In this document: piece after piece, positions 1 through 8,459 of the stretch
How positions within the stretch are numbered: the stretch's first letter is position 1
How the letters are laid out: every line of letters begins with the position of its first letter
DNA from: Pedobacter sp. KBS0701
GTDB lineage: Bacteria > Bacteroidota > Bacteroidia > Sphingobacteriales > Sphingobacteriaceae
Assembly: GCF_005938645.2 (NCBI RefSeq)
Contig: NZ_CP042171.1
Span: 5,766,001 to 5,830,000, forward strand
Reading direction: 5' to 3'
Length of the DNA: 64,000 bases
Position numbers and translations under genes: made by a program
Notes under the pieces: generated by a model
Seen by the model: only the letters and a program-made list of their open reading frames with translations
Told to the model about the DNA's origin: nothing
Database searches by the model: none

Positions 1-722
1 AAGGGCAGTGTATGGTTAGTGAGCTCAAAAGCCCGATCTACAGGTACTTCAAACGCAAAGTATACTGCTTCCTTATAGGATGGTATCTTCAAGTTTTTTT
101 TCTTTCTATTTACTTCTATGCTCCAAAAAACATCTTCATTAAAGTTGGCTGCCGGATTCAAGGAATATTCTTTTATTTTTTCCTGAAAGCGCTCGGTTAA
201 AGTATGAAAGTTCTGTGTTCTGCGTAATGATAAACCTCCGTTTCCTACTTTATACTCCCGCTGGATGTCAGTCGGAGCATGAGTATTTTTTCCCTTAATA
301 TCGAATTTTCGATGTATATAGCTCAAAACACTATTTTTTACTGCTTTGATCATATCGGGATATTTATGTCTGAGCCATGGGGCTCCAACATAATCTATAT
401 TTTTTTCGCACCAAATGGTTAGATCATCTTTAAAAACAAAAGCATCTAATTGATAGATCAGGATGTATTCATAGTTTAAAAATGCTTCATAAAATTCTCC
501 TGATAGCATCAATTTGTTATAACCTGCAATATCTTTAAAGTATGCATCATTAAAGCTGATGAATTTATTAAACGGATACTTGGTGTTTAAATTTAAAGCT
601 GTAGGTTTTATACAAAAAATTGGATGGGACTTGGCAAGGACTTTGAAACACTGTTGTAGGGATATATCCTCTAAATAGGTTATTTCTTTATAAATAGGTA
701 TAATAACGGCAACCTTTTTCAT
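1..722 (-). CDS. DUF5672 family protein, glycosyltransferase-like (3' end outside window)
   Basis: The frame is open from an ATG at 720-722 to the window edge, giving about 240 residues; the C-terminus is missing. The protein begins MKKVAVIIPIYKE, a nucleotide-sugar-transferase-like first strand. Further on are an LIYQLDAFVF segment, a VGAPW motif and a GNGGLSLRR motif, then NEDVFWS and FEVPV near the cut end. This order is typical of DUF5672 proteins found in polysaccharide clusters, which are thought to be glycosyltransferase-like; the reaction is not established. It lies upstream of nothing visible but directly follows the GT4 gene at 736-1902 on the same strand, 13 bases away, so it is probably in the same glycan operon. 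Confidence 0.8.
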   Translation of the reverse strand, partial: MKKVAVIIPIYKEITYLEDISLQQCFKVLAKSHPIFCIKPTALNLNTKYPFNKFISFNDAYFKDIAGYNKLMLSGEFYEAFLNYEYILIYQLDAFVFKDDLTIWCEKNIDYVGAPWLRHKYPDMIKAVKNSVLSYIHRKFDIKGKNTHAPTDIQREYKVGNGGLSLRRTQNFHTLTERFQEKIKEYSLNPAANFNEDVFWSIEVNRKKKNLKIPSYKEAVYFAFEVPVDRAFELTNHTLP

Positions 723-735
723 AATATAATGAGAT

Positions 736-1902
736 TTAAACTATTTGAAAAACAGTGTCGAGATGTTCATAACATCGTTCCTTTTCGTAATTCATGTTAA
801 AAGCATTCAACGCATTTTCTGCCTGTTTTTTATATTCCGCTTCGTCTGTTAGTAGTTTCATGATATTATGCCCAAATTCAATAGGGTCATCACTAACCAA
901 ACAACCATTATCTGTTTTGTTTATCAGCCCATCAATCCCTCTGGTATTGCAAACTATCGGCAAGCCATAAGATAGTGCCTCTACTACCTTTATTTTGGTT
1001 CCTGTGCCCGTTAGCATAGGGCATAGGGCTACTTTGGCATTTTGATAATAGGTTGATAAATCTTCAGCAAAGTTTACTGAAACAATATTAGGAGCCTTTA
1101 TAGAAAGATGCTCGTTTATTTGTCCAATGATACATATCTGCACACTGGTTGGTAATAACGGGTATACATGGCTAAAAAACCAACTGGCAGCTTTTTGATT
1201 ATGTATATTATCGCTTGCCACATAAATCAGGTCAAATGATTTTTCTTTAACGGTATGAAAATTTTCTGGTTGATCAAGCATCATTGGTGCTAAAACAACT
1301 TTGGTTTTACAAAACTGACTAAAAACATACTGTTCTTCAACAGAAATGGCTAAAGCAATATCAAATAATGAAATTCTTCTGATTTCTTCTTTAAAAGATT
1401 GACCTATATCATTTTTTATTTGATATTGGGCCGTTGTAAAATCATGTGTATCAATTACTGTTATTGCTTTTCCTGTTAAAGGATTGTGCTCTACCAATGT
1501 AGCCCAGCTGGCATAGTTAATAAAGATATAATCGTAATCGTTGTTTTTTAAAATTTTTTTGAACGCCCTCTTAAACCTTAAGGTCACCAATTCAGGGAAT
1601 TGAAGCGGAAAAAACCAGGCTTTATTCTGATAGAAAAAATTTGGTAGTTTATAAAAAAGGAGATAATAGAGTATATTTTTCTTAGAAGGCTTTTTTTTAA
1701 TTACATAAGTATTATTAGCCAGGTCTGATTGCTCAAAAGCTTTAATATCTGTTTCGTTCCAACGTCCGGTAAAATACTCGCTAACAAAATCAATTTCAAA
1801 ATTCCTTGATTTAAAGTAACTTAGCATGCTTAAAGCCCTGGTTCTGTTGCCCGCATTTTTTTTTAGCGGATTATCAGGCATAAAAAATAGTACTTTCTTC
1901 AT
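736..1902 (-). CDS. Glycosyltransferase family 4 protein
   Basis: A 388-residue GT-B fold glycosyltransferase. The N-terminal half begins MKKVLFFMPDNPLKKNAGNR, the acceptor-side Rossmann domain with its early glycine-containing loop. The C-terminal half carries the GT4 donor-site segment VVEALSYGLPIVCNTRG at about residues 322-340, including the conserved glutamate. No signal peptide or membrane segment is seen, so it should act at the cytoplasmic face on a lipid-linked glycan. It starts 8 bases after the stop of the ABC exporter gene, so the two are almost certainly co-transcribed. Donor and acceptor sugars cannot be read from sequence. Confidence 0.85.
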   Translation of the reverse strand: MKKVLFFMPDNPLKKNAGNRTRALSMLSYFKSRNFEIDFVSEYFTGRWNETDIKAFEQSDLANNTYVIKKKPSKKNILYYLLFYKLPNFFYQNKAWFFPLQFPELVTLRFKRAFKKILKNNDYDYIFINYASWATLVEHNPLTGKAITVIDTHDFTTAQYQIKNDIGQSFKEEIRRISLFDIALAISVEEQYVFSQFCKTKVVLAPMMLDQPENFHTVKEKSFDLIYVASDNIHNQKAASWFFSHVYPLLPTSVQICIIGQINEHLSIKAPNIVSVNFAEDLSTYYQNAKVALCPMLTGTGTKIKVVEALSYGLPIVCNTRGIDGLINKTDNGCLVSDDPIEFGHNIMKLLTDEAEYKKQAENALNAFNMNYEKERCYEHLDTVFQIV

Positions 1903-1910
1903 CTAAATGT

Positions 1911-3731
1911 TTAGTCGTTAAAGGCCTGCATGTCAATTAAACGCCTATATAAACCATTTTTATTCATTAACTCATTATGGCTTCCGGTTTCTACAATGCT
2001 ACCTTTATCTATCACCACAATTTTATCGGCATGTTGTATCGTACTTAAACGGTGTGCAATTACAATTGAGGTACGGTTTTTCATCAGGTTATTTAAAGCA
2101 TCCTGAACTAATTTTTCAGATTCTGTATCTAAGGCTGAAGTGGCCTCGTCTAACAACATGATAGGCGGATTAGCCAATACAGCCCTCGCTATACAAACCC
2201 GTTGCTTTTGCCCGCCTGATAATTTATTTCCTCTATCACCAACAAAAGATTGATAACCATTCTCCGTGTTTTCGATAAAATCGTGCGCGTTTGCAATTTT
2301 TGCTGCGGCAATAACTTCTTCCATTGTGGCCTCTGGTTTGGCAAATGCAATGTTATTAAAAATAGTATCGTTAAATAGAAATGATTCCTGATTAACAGTT
2401 CCCATTTGTGCCCTGATGCTTTCAACAGTAAGCTCCCTGTAATCTTGATCATCAATTTTGATCGTTCCTGATTTTGGATCATGGAAACGAGGGATTAAAT
2501 CCATTAATGTACTCTTTCCTCCACCCGATGGACCAACCAATGCTACTGTTTGCCCTTTTTCTATATTAATATTAATGTTATTTAATACTTGTTTATCGCC
2601 ATAAAAGAATGAAACATTTTCGAAGGTTAGTGCATTACTGAAATTAGCTAATACTTCTGCATTACTTTTATTTACTAGCGCAGGTTTGGTATCAATAAGA
2701 TCTAAAACACGTTCGCCGGCAGCAATACCTGAGTGAATACCACTAAAGGAATCGGCGATCGCTTTTACGGGTTGCAATACCTGAGAAAAAGTAGCCAAAT
2801 AAACTACAAATTCTGCAGCTTCCAAATCACCTTTTCCACTTAATATTAACGTACCACCATATAAAAGAATAAATACAACAACTAAAACACCTAAAGTTTG
2901 TGAAACTGGAGATGCCAGCTGTTGCCTTCTGGCCATCTTTCTGTTTAAAAATGAGTAAAACTTATTTTCGGTGTCAAATCTTTCCTTTGCACGTTCTGTT
3001 GCGTTAAAAGCTTTAATAATCTTTATGCCGCTTAACGACTCATCTAAAAAACCAATCATTTTTGCGAAGGATTCATGCGATTGTGTGGCCTGCTGTTTTA
3101 ATCTCTTTACAATTTTACTAATGATAAAGCCTGAAACAGGAATAACTAATAAAGAAAATAAAGTTAACTTGGCAGATATGGAAACTAACACCCCAATAAA
3201 AAATAGTAACTGTAACGGTTCCTTAAAAACAACCTGTAGTGTGTTGGTAACTGTAAATTGAACTACCTGCACATCAGACGCTACTTTTGATATAATATCG
3301 CCTTTGCGTTCGTTATTAAAGTAGCCAACATGCAAATTCATTACGTTATTAAAAACCGTTTTACGTATGTTAAGTAACGTATGCACACGTAAATCTTCCA
3401 TAAAACGCTGAGAGAAATAGCGAAAAAAGTTAGCAAGAAATACTGTTGCAATAATAATGACACAAATTATTTTTAGCGCCAGAATTTTATCGTCAGCAAT
3501 AATACCATCGATGTAGTTGTTAAAGCGACCCAATAAATCCCATGAACTTTTGCTTTCTGCAATTTTAGTCGGATCATCACATTTTCCTAAAAACAGCGCC
3601 TGCATTAAAGGCCCAAGCAGTGTAAATAGGAAAGTATTAAAAAAAATCCCAAATAATGTTGTTATAAGATAAGGTATAGCAAACTTTTCAATAGGTTTGG
3701 CAAATGATAATAAACGAAAATAAGTTTTCAT
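1911..3731 (-). CDS. ABC exporter, fused permease/ATPase, MsbA-like
   Basis: A 606-residue half-transporter: an ABC type-1 transmembrane domain (about residues 15-330, six helices) followed by an ATPase domain. The ATPase has Walker A GPSGGGKST (near 398), signature LSGGQKQR (near 500), Walker B IMLLDEATSALD and the H-loop IVIAHRLST, so it looks catalytically intact. The family works as homodimers that flip lipids or lipid-linked glycans. Its position among glycosyltransferases suggests export of a lipid-linked glycan or lipid A precursor; that substrate is inferred. It could also be a multidrug exporter, but the context argues for glycan export. Confidence 0.88.
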   Translation of the reverse strand: MKTYFRLLSFAKPIEKFAIPYLITTLFGIFFNTFLFTLLGPLMQALFLGKCDDPTKIAESKSSWDLLGRFNNYIDGIIADDKILALKIICVIIIATVFLANFFRYFSQRFMEDLRVHTLLNIRKTVFNNVMNLHVGYFNNERKGDIISKVASDVQVVQFTVTNTLQVVFKEPLQLLFFIGVLVSISAKLTLFSLLVIPVSGFIISKIVKRLKQQATQSHESFAKMIGFLDESLSGIKIIKAFNATERAKERFDTENKFYSFLNRKMARRQQLASPVSQTLGVLVVVFILLYGGTLILSGKGDLEAAEFVVYLATFSQVLQPVKAIADSFSGIHSGIAAGERVLDLIDTKPALVNKSNAEVLANFSNALTFENVSFFYGDKQVLNNININIEKGQTVALVGPSGGGKSTLMDLIPRFHDPKSGTIKIDDQDYRELTVESIRAQMGTVNQESFLFNDTIFNNIAFAKPEATMEEVIAAAKIANAHDFIENTENGYQSFVGDRGNKLSGGQKQRVCIARAVLANPPIMLLDEATSALDTESEKLVQDALNNLMKNRTSIVIAHRLSTIQHADKIVVIDKGSIVETGSHNELMNKNGLYRRLIDMQAFND

Positions 3732-3795
3732 TAAGTATTGTATATGTAATGGAAACTAGGAAATGACCTAGTCAAAAAAAACAATAAAATTCAAA

Positions 3796-3803
3796 CAAAT
3801 GTA
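3796..3803 (-). promoter_or_regulatory. -7 box for the ABC exporter/glycosyltransferase operon
   Basis: The minus strand reads TACATTTG here, an exact match to the Bacteroidota -7 consensus TAnnTTTG, about 65 bases before the exporter start at 3731. No clear -33 TTG is seen, so the call rests on the -7 box and its position. Confidence 0.4.
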
Positions 3804-3990
3804 CGGTTTTTCATATAATGAATAAGATGGTGGGAATCTTACTCTATTTAAATTACAATTTTTTAATTTTTTAAAAAAAACATGCTGTTCGACGTGCGGA
3901 TGTATTATTAAGGATTGCACATCAATATTTAACCGTAATTATTGAAAGAAAGAATAAAATCGTAGTATGCAATACTTCTGATATTGAAAA

Positions 3991-5049
3991 TTATTGATCA
4001 AGCAATTCCTGATATAAATTCAGATACTGGTTGGCAGCAATTTCCCATGAAAATTTTTCTGCCTGGGCAACAGCTTGTTTATAGCGATTATTTTGGGTGA
4101 AATCACTCATACCTTTATTAAATACCTCCTGCATGTGTTCGCGTTCAAAATTGTCGAAGTAATACGCAACATCGCCGCCAACCTCGGGAAGTGAAGTGAA
4201 TTTAGACAGAAACACGGGTTTTCCAAAATGCATGGCCTCGATTACAGGAAGACCAAAACCTTCGGCAACTGAAGGAAATAAGAAAGCATCACAGTTTTTA
4301 TAGTACCAGGCTTTGTCTTCATCAGAGATTGGCCCGGTAATATGAACCCGATCTAAACAGTTATGTTTTTCTGCTTCCTCTAAAATTCGCTGTTTGTGAG
4401 GTGTTTCCCTGCCCGAAATTACCAGTTCGAAATTATTATCTTTTAACAATGCAGGTAATAGGTGAAAGCCTTTTTGTACTGAAAGCAAACCAATGGTAAA
4501 TAGAAATTTTTTTCCAGGTTTAAAGGCTGGCTGATGATTTTCATCCGAAACTAATTTATCGGCCCCGTTATAAATTACACTAATTTTATTTGCTGATTCA
4601 GGGAAATAGTGTTTCACATCATTTGCAACAAACTGCGATATACATACAATTTTATCACACTGTGAAATGAGCTTGCCTAGTTTTTTTAGATATACCTGAA
4701 TTCTGTATGGTTTGCTAAATTTTAAATGCACCTTGTTCATGTCGTGAACAGTCATTATTTTTTTTGCATTTACCTTGCCTGGCCTTAATCTGCAGGTTTG
4801 ATCAGAAAGATGAACAACATCGAAATCATTTTTCCCCTTAAAGAATAACCGGTCTAACCGGGATAGATAAATGATATCAACCAAGCCATTAAAAAGATAT
4901 TGGGTGTGTTTAAAAAGATAAAATTTGAGCTTAAAATTTCCTTTGTTTTCCTGGATCAATGCATCGCCCAGCCCCTTCCCGAAGGAAAAATAACCGCAAT
5001 TGGCATCTTTCATTGAATCGAAGGTCACTAAGATATTGGGCTTTTTCAT
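3991..5049 (-). CDS. Glycosyltransferase family 4 protein
   Basis: A GT4 enzyme of 352 residues. The start chosen is the ATG at 5047-5049 (MKKPNILVTFDSMKD); the longer frame to 5073 would need a TTG that overlaps a perfect -7 promoter box. The C-terminal donor domain shows FTIGLLSVQKGFHLL (near 195) and the EGFGLPVIEAMHFGKPVF block (near 275), the classical GT4 signature with its EX7E-type glutamates. No signal peptide or membrane helix. It follows the GT2-like gene at 5098-5973 on the same strand but has its own promoter. Role inferred: transfer of a sugar onto a lipid-linked surface glycan. Confidence 0.88.
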   Translation of the reverse strand: MKKPNILVTFDSMKDANCGYFSFGKGLGDALIQENKGNFKLKFYLFKHTQYLFNGLVDIIYLSRLDRLFFKGKNDFDVVHLSDQTCRLRPGKVNAKKIMTVHDMNKVHLKFSKPYRIQVYLKKLGKLISQCDKIVCISQFVANDVKHYFPESANKISVIYNGADKLVSDENHQPAFKPGKKFLFTIGLLSVQKGFHLLPALLKDNNFELVISGRETPHKQRILEEAEKHNCLDRVHITGPISDEDKAWYYKNCDAFLFPSVAEGFGLPVIEAMHFGKPVFLSKFTSLPEVGGDVAYYFDNFEREHMQEVFNKGMSDFTQNNRYKQAVAQAEKFSWEIAANQYLNLYQELLDQ

Positions 5050-5070
5050 TAATGATGTAATTTGATGATA

Positions 5071-5078
5071 CAAATATA
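5071..5078 (-). promoter_or_regulatory. -7 box for the GT4 gene at 3991-5049
   Basis: The minus strand reads TATATTTG, an exact TAnnTTTG match, 21 bases before the ATG at 5049. Its position rules out a start at 5073 and decides the start codon. Confidence 0.5.
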
Positions 5079-5097
5079 GGCAGATTTAAATTGAGGC

Positions 5098-5973
5098 CTA
5101 CTTTACGATTTTATAGTTTCGGTATTCAAATAAACGTAATCCGGTTAGATCTTCAATTTTTTGCAAAACCCTTCTGCGGAAATTCATTTTTGAGTTTTCT
5201 TTCGTTAAATCTTTTTCAAATTTCCAGTTTGCTGCAGCAATTCTTGCCTGCATTACTTTGGGATGGGTACCTTTGAAATGAACCAAACGATCGGCATTAT
5301 GCATATCGTGGCTGTCTTGCATCGGATAATTTTCTTCAATCCACTCGTCTGTTTGATAAAACTGATTAAAATTCCGCACCTTACCTTGTAGTCCTTTTGG
5401 CGGTTTCACCCAGCCATAATGATAAATATAAGCATCAATTAGCTTAACCTTAAGTTTCCTGTCGTTAATCCTGAAGCCTTGGGCATCTCTGTAAGAGTGA
5501 ACTCCCGGAAGGTTTTTGATAATCCTGACTTCTCTTCTGTACCAACGCCGGGATTCGGCCAGATAATCATAAGAGGCATAAAAATGTTTGTATTTTAAGA
5601 GTAAGGCCTCAACATTGCTATTGTTAAGTTCGTCTTCCATTTCTTTTTTAATCAGTGGAAGATAATCTTCATGAATGGCTTCATCGCCCTGGATATAGAT
5701 CATCCAATCTGTATTTTCATTTATTTCTGCCAGCGCCTTATTGGTTTCATCAGCAAAAACACGCCCCCCTTCACGTATACTTTCATCCCAAATGGTATCA
5801 ATTGTTCTGATTTTAGGATCAATGCTCTTAATCATTTCAGAAGTTGCGTCTGTAGAGTTTCCCAATGCAACAATAAAATCGTCGCACAATGGCAGCACAG
5901 AAAGTATCGCCTCTTTTGCAGGGTAGTCATTAACAATAGCATTTCTTAAAAATGTAAAACCGGTAACTTTCAT
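5098..5973 (-). CDS. Glycosyltransferase family 2-like protein
   Basis: A 291-residue protein with a GT-A type N-terminus: MKVTGFTFLRNA, then a nucleotide-binding stretch and YIQGDEAIHEDY at about residues 93-104, where QGDE takes the place of the usual DxD metal site. The C-terminal half is rich in basic and aromatic residues (RRWYRREVRII, YHYGWVKPP). This arrangement is common in GT2 proteins of Bacteroidota lipopolysaccharide clusters. There is no membrane segment. It is the most upstream gene of the minus-strand glycan cluster and faces meaB across a shared promoter region. The substrate is unknown. Confidence 0.75.
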   Translation of the reverse strand: MKVTGFTFLRNAIVNDYPAKEAILSVLPLCDDFIVALGNSTDATSEMIKSIDPKIRTIDTIWDESIREGGRVFADETNKALAEINENTDWMIYIQGDEAIHEDYLPLIKKEMEDELNNSNVEALLLKYKHFYASYDYLAESRRWYRREVRIIKNLPGVHSYRDAQGFRINDRKLKVKLIDAYIYHYGWVKPPKGLQGKVRNFNQFYQTDEWIEENYPMQDSHDMHNADRLVHFKGTHPKVMQARIAAANWKFEKDLTKENSKMNFRRRVLQKIEDLTGLRLFEYRNYKIVK

Positions 5974-5983
5974 TGTGGGGCGC

Positions 5984-6021
5984 TTTGTAGCTGATATTTT
6001 TTGTTAATTTGTACAAAGATA
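5984..6021. promoter_or_regulatory. Divergent overlapping promoters, GT2-like gene and meaB
   Basis: On the minus strand TATCTTTG (6021 to 6014) is an exact -7 box, 41 bases before the GT2-like start. On the plus strand TTAATTTG (6004-6011) is a one-mismatch -7 box with TTTG at 5984-5987 as its -33, 16 bases upstream, placing a start site just before the meaB ATG at 6031. The two boxes lie within 18 bases of each other. Confidence 0.45.
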
Positions 6022-6030
6022 GTTTTATTG

Positions 6031-6927
6031 ATGAATACGCATCTATCCATTTTAAGCGAAGTAAAGAAGGGTAATTATAAAGTTTTGGCAAGAACATTAA
6101 CGCTTGTTGAAAATGATATTAAACCGGCAGATTCGATTTTAAGAGATTTAGATAGTAAGAATAATGTTCCCGTTTTGGGTATTACCGGGCCTCCTGGTGC
6201 TGGCAAAAGTACTTTGGTAAATGCGGTAACCGATCATTTAGTTGCCGGGGAGAAACGCGTTGCTGTATTGGCGATAGATCCAACCTCTCCATTTAATTTT
6301 GGCTCTTTGTTGGGCGATCGTATCCGTATGGCTGGTCAGTTTAATAATCCAAATGTTTTTATCCGATCTTTGGCTACACGTGGTGCTTTGGGCGGTATTT
6401 CGGCAAAAACAATCGAAATGGTTGATGTTTTAAAAGCAGCTAATTTTGATCTGATTATTGTTGAAACGGTTGGGGTTGGGCAATCTGAAGTAGAAATTGC
6501 AGGACTGGCGGATAAAACTATTGTTGTATTGGTGCCAGAATCCGGAGATGAAGTTCAGAATATCAAATCCGGGTTGATGGAAATTGCCGATTGTTTTGTG
6601 ATTAATAAGGCTGATAGAGAAGGAGCAGATACCTTTGCCAATAATCTAAAAAAAATCGTTCATCAAGGCGCAAAGGTTATTCCAATCTTAAAAACTGTTG
6701 CTGATAAAAATGTAGGTATAGAAGAATTGTGTAAATGGATTATCAAACCCGAGGTTTTTGATGATAACCGAAAAGCCTTTCTATTTGCAGAAAAAGCATG
6801 GAAACTTATGCAGCATCAAAAAATGCAGCATATTGATAAAAAAAGGCTGCGAGAAAAAGTTCAGACAGCCTTAAAACAAGATGATTTTAATATTTATCGT
6901 TTTGCGGATGAGTTTGGCAATAGTTAA
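6031..6927 (+). CDS. meaB: Methylmalonyl-CoA mutase-associated GTPase MeaB (ArgK family)
   Basis: A 298-residue P-loop GTPase. Walker A is GPPGAGKST near residue 54; the switch regions contain IDPTSPFNFGSLLGDR and the G3-like ETVGVGQSEVE, and G4 is NKAD. These are the marks of MeaB/ArgK, which protects and reloads adenosylcobalamin-dependent methylmalonyl-CoA mutase. The ATG at 6031 was chosen because a longer frame would start at a TTG inside the promoter. No mutase gene is in the window, so the partner must be elsewhere. It points toward the aminopeptidase P gene; no terminator was found between them. Confidence 0.92.
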   Translation: MNTHLSILSEVKKGNYKVLARTLTLVENDIKPADSILRDLDSKNNVPVLGITGPPGAGKSTLVNAVTDHLVAGEKRVAVLAIDPTSPFNFGSLLGDRIRMAGQFNNPNVFIRSLATRGALGGISAKTIEMVDVLKAANFDLIIVETVGVGQSEVEIAGLADKTIVVLVPESGDEVQNIKSGLMEIADCFVINKADREGADTFANNLKKIVHQGAKVIPILKTVADKNVGIEELCKWIIKPEVFDDNRKAFLFAEKAWKLMQHQKMQHIDKKRLREKVQTALKQDDFNIYRFADEFGNS

Positions 6928-6998
6928 CTGTTGAGATTGCTTATTGCTAAGTCTAACTGTAAACTGCAAATTGAATACTGCCAACTTGCCAACCGGAA

Positions 6999-8288
6999 TT
7001 AACTATTCATAATCTCCTCAATTTCTTCAGCTTCTAGTGGGATATCGGCCATTAAATCTATATTTCCATTCGCTGTGATGAGGATATTGTTTTCTAAACG
7101 GATGCCCAAGCCTTCCTCCGGAATATAAATGCCCGGCTCTACAGTAAGGATGTTCCCATTTGCAAATGGAGTATATCTTCCTGCAAAGTCGTGTACGTCT
7201 ATACCTAAGTGATGCGAAGTGCCGTGCATAAAATATTTTTTATAAGCCGGCCACGCTGCGGTTTGGTTCTTTACATCTGTTGTAGATATCAGCCCAAGAT
7301 TAATGAGTTGCTCTGTCATAATTTCGCCAACTTGTTCGTGGTAAGTATTCCATATTGTCCCTTCGCTAATTAATTTAATCGACGCTTTCATTACGTACAG
7401 CACTGCGTTGTATACTTCCTTTTGTCTTTGCGTAAACCTGCCGTTAACAGGAATAGCTCTACTCATATCTGCATTATAATTGGCGTATTCTGCTCCAAAA
7501 TCGAAAAGTATTACGTCCCCATCTTTACAAACCTGGTTATTATCATTATAGTGTAGTATGTTTGCATTATGGCCGGAGGCAATAATAGGTGTGTAGGCAT
7601 GGCCTGTCCCTCCCTGACGGATAAATTCGTGTATAATTTCTGCTTCAATTTCATATTCTTTAACACCGGGTTTGGTAAATTTTAATACCCTGATAAAAGC
7701 ATCGCGGGTTATTGCGCATGCCTTTTTAGTTAATTCGATCTCCACATCCGATTTAACTGCACGTAAATTCCGCATAATTGGTGCCGAGCGTTCATAATGA
7801 TGCAATGGATATTTTGATTTCATTTTCCCAATGAAACGGATATCGCGATAAGGAACTTCATGAGCATACCGATCATTTTCGTTTGTATTTAAATAAATAT
7901 GCTCAGCATAGTTAACGATGCTATGTATAATGTTATCAAAATCTTCTAACCAATATACGGACTGAATGCCGGAAGCAGCTTTTGCCTGCTCTTTGGTATA
8001 TTTATATCCCTCCCAAACTTTGATATAGTCGTTCGTCTGTCTTAAAAACAGGACTTCTCTGTACAAAGGATTAGGACAATCAGGATATAATAGTAAAATT
8101 GTTTGTTCCTGATCAATTCCTGATAAATAAAATAAATCAGGATTTTGCTTAAAAACAAAACTCTGGTCACCGCTTCTAGGGGATTCATCACTTGAGTTAA
8201 ATACAGCTAGTGAATTGCTTTTTAGGTTGTTAGTGAAGTTTTTTCTATTTAAAACAAATAATGACTGATCAATGGTAGGGTATTTCAT
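6999..8288 (-). CDS. pepP: Aminopeptidase P family protein (M24B metallopeptidase)
   Basis: A 429-residue M24 peptidase: an AMP_N domain (about 1-135) and a pita-bread catalytic domain (about 170-420). Expected metal ligands are visible: Asp in ILFDFGAEYANYNADMSR (two), His in MHGTSHHLGIDVHD, Glu in TVEPGIYIPEE and Glu in GIRLENN. It should remove an N-terminal residue preceding proline. There is no signal peptide, so it is cytoplasmic. It is divergent from the OmpA gene and convergent with meaB. Family assignment is firm; physiological substrates are unknown. Confidence 0.93.
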   Translation of the reverse strand: MKYPTIDQSLFVLNRKNFTNNLKSNSLAVFNSSDESPRSGDQSFVFKQNPDLFYLSGIDQEQTILLLYPDCPNPLYREVLFLRQTNDYIKVWEGYKYTKEQAKAASGIQSVYWLEDFDNIIHSIVNYAEHIYLNTNENDRYAHEVPYRDIRFIGKMKSKYPLHHYERSAPIMRNLRAVKSDVEIELTKKACAITRDAFIRVLKFTKPGVKEYEIEAEIIHEFIRQGGTGHAYTPIIASGHNANILHYNDNNQVCKDGDVILFDFGAEYANYNADMSRAIPVNGRFTQRQKEVYNAVLYVMKASIKLISEGTIWNTYHEQVGEIMTEQLINLGLISTTDVKNQTAAWPAYKKYFMHGTSHHLGIDVHDFAGRYTPFANGNILTVEPGIYIPEEGLGIRLENNILITANGNIDLMADIPLEAEEIEEIMNS

Positions 8289-8316
8289 GAAAATGGTATT
8301 TTATATTGGTAATGGC

Positions 8317-8324
8317 CAAATGTA
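8317..8324 (-). promoter_or_regulatory. -7 box for aminopeptidase P
   Basis: The minus strand reads TACATTTG, an exact TAnnTTTG match, 28 bases before the ATG at 8288. Confidence 0.45.
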
Positions 8325-8372
8325 ATAAAATGATTAACTACTGTAAAGTTTGGAACGGAGTTTGTATAAAAG

Positions 8373-8402
8373 TTTGAAAATTTAAAATTTTGATTAATTT
8401 TG
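8373..8402 (+). promoter_or_regulatory. Promoter of the OmpA-family gene
   Basis: TTTG at 8373-8376 and TAATTTTG at 8395-8402 are separated by 18 bases. Both match the Bacteroidota -33/-7 consensus exactly. The predicted leader is about 50 bases and AT-rich, with an A-rich stretch just before the ATG, as in highly expressed Bacteroidota genes. Confidence 0.6.
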
Positions 8403-8459
8403 CCTTTACTGAAAAATTAATCAATTAAATTGTTTAACCCTTAAAAAAGAAAAAAGATT

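Noticed and set aside
12..200. 62-codon plus-strand frame
   Set aside because: It is antisense to the DUF5672 protein, which has convincing motifs in the minus frame.
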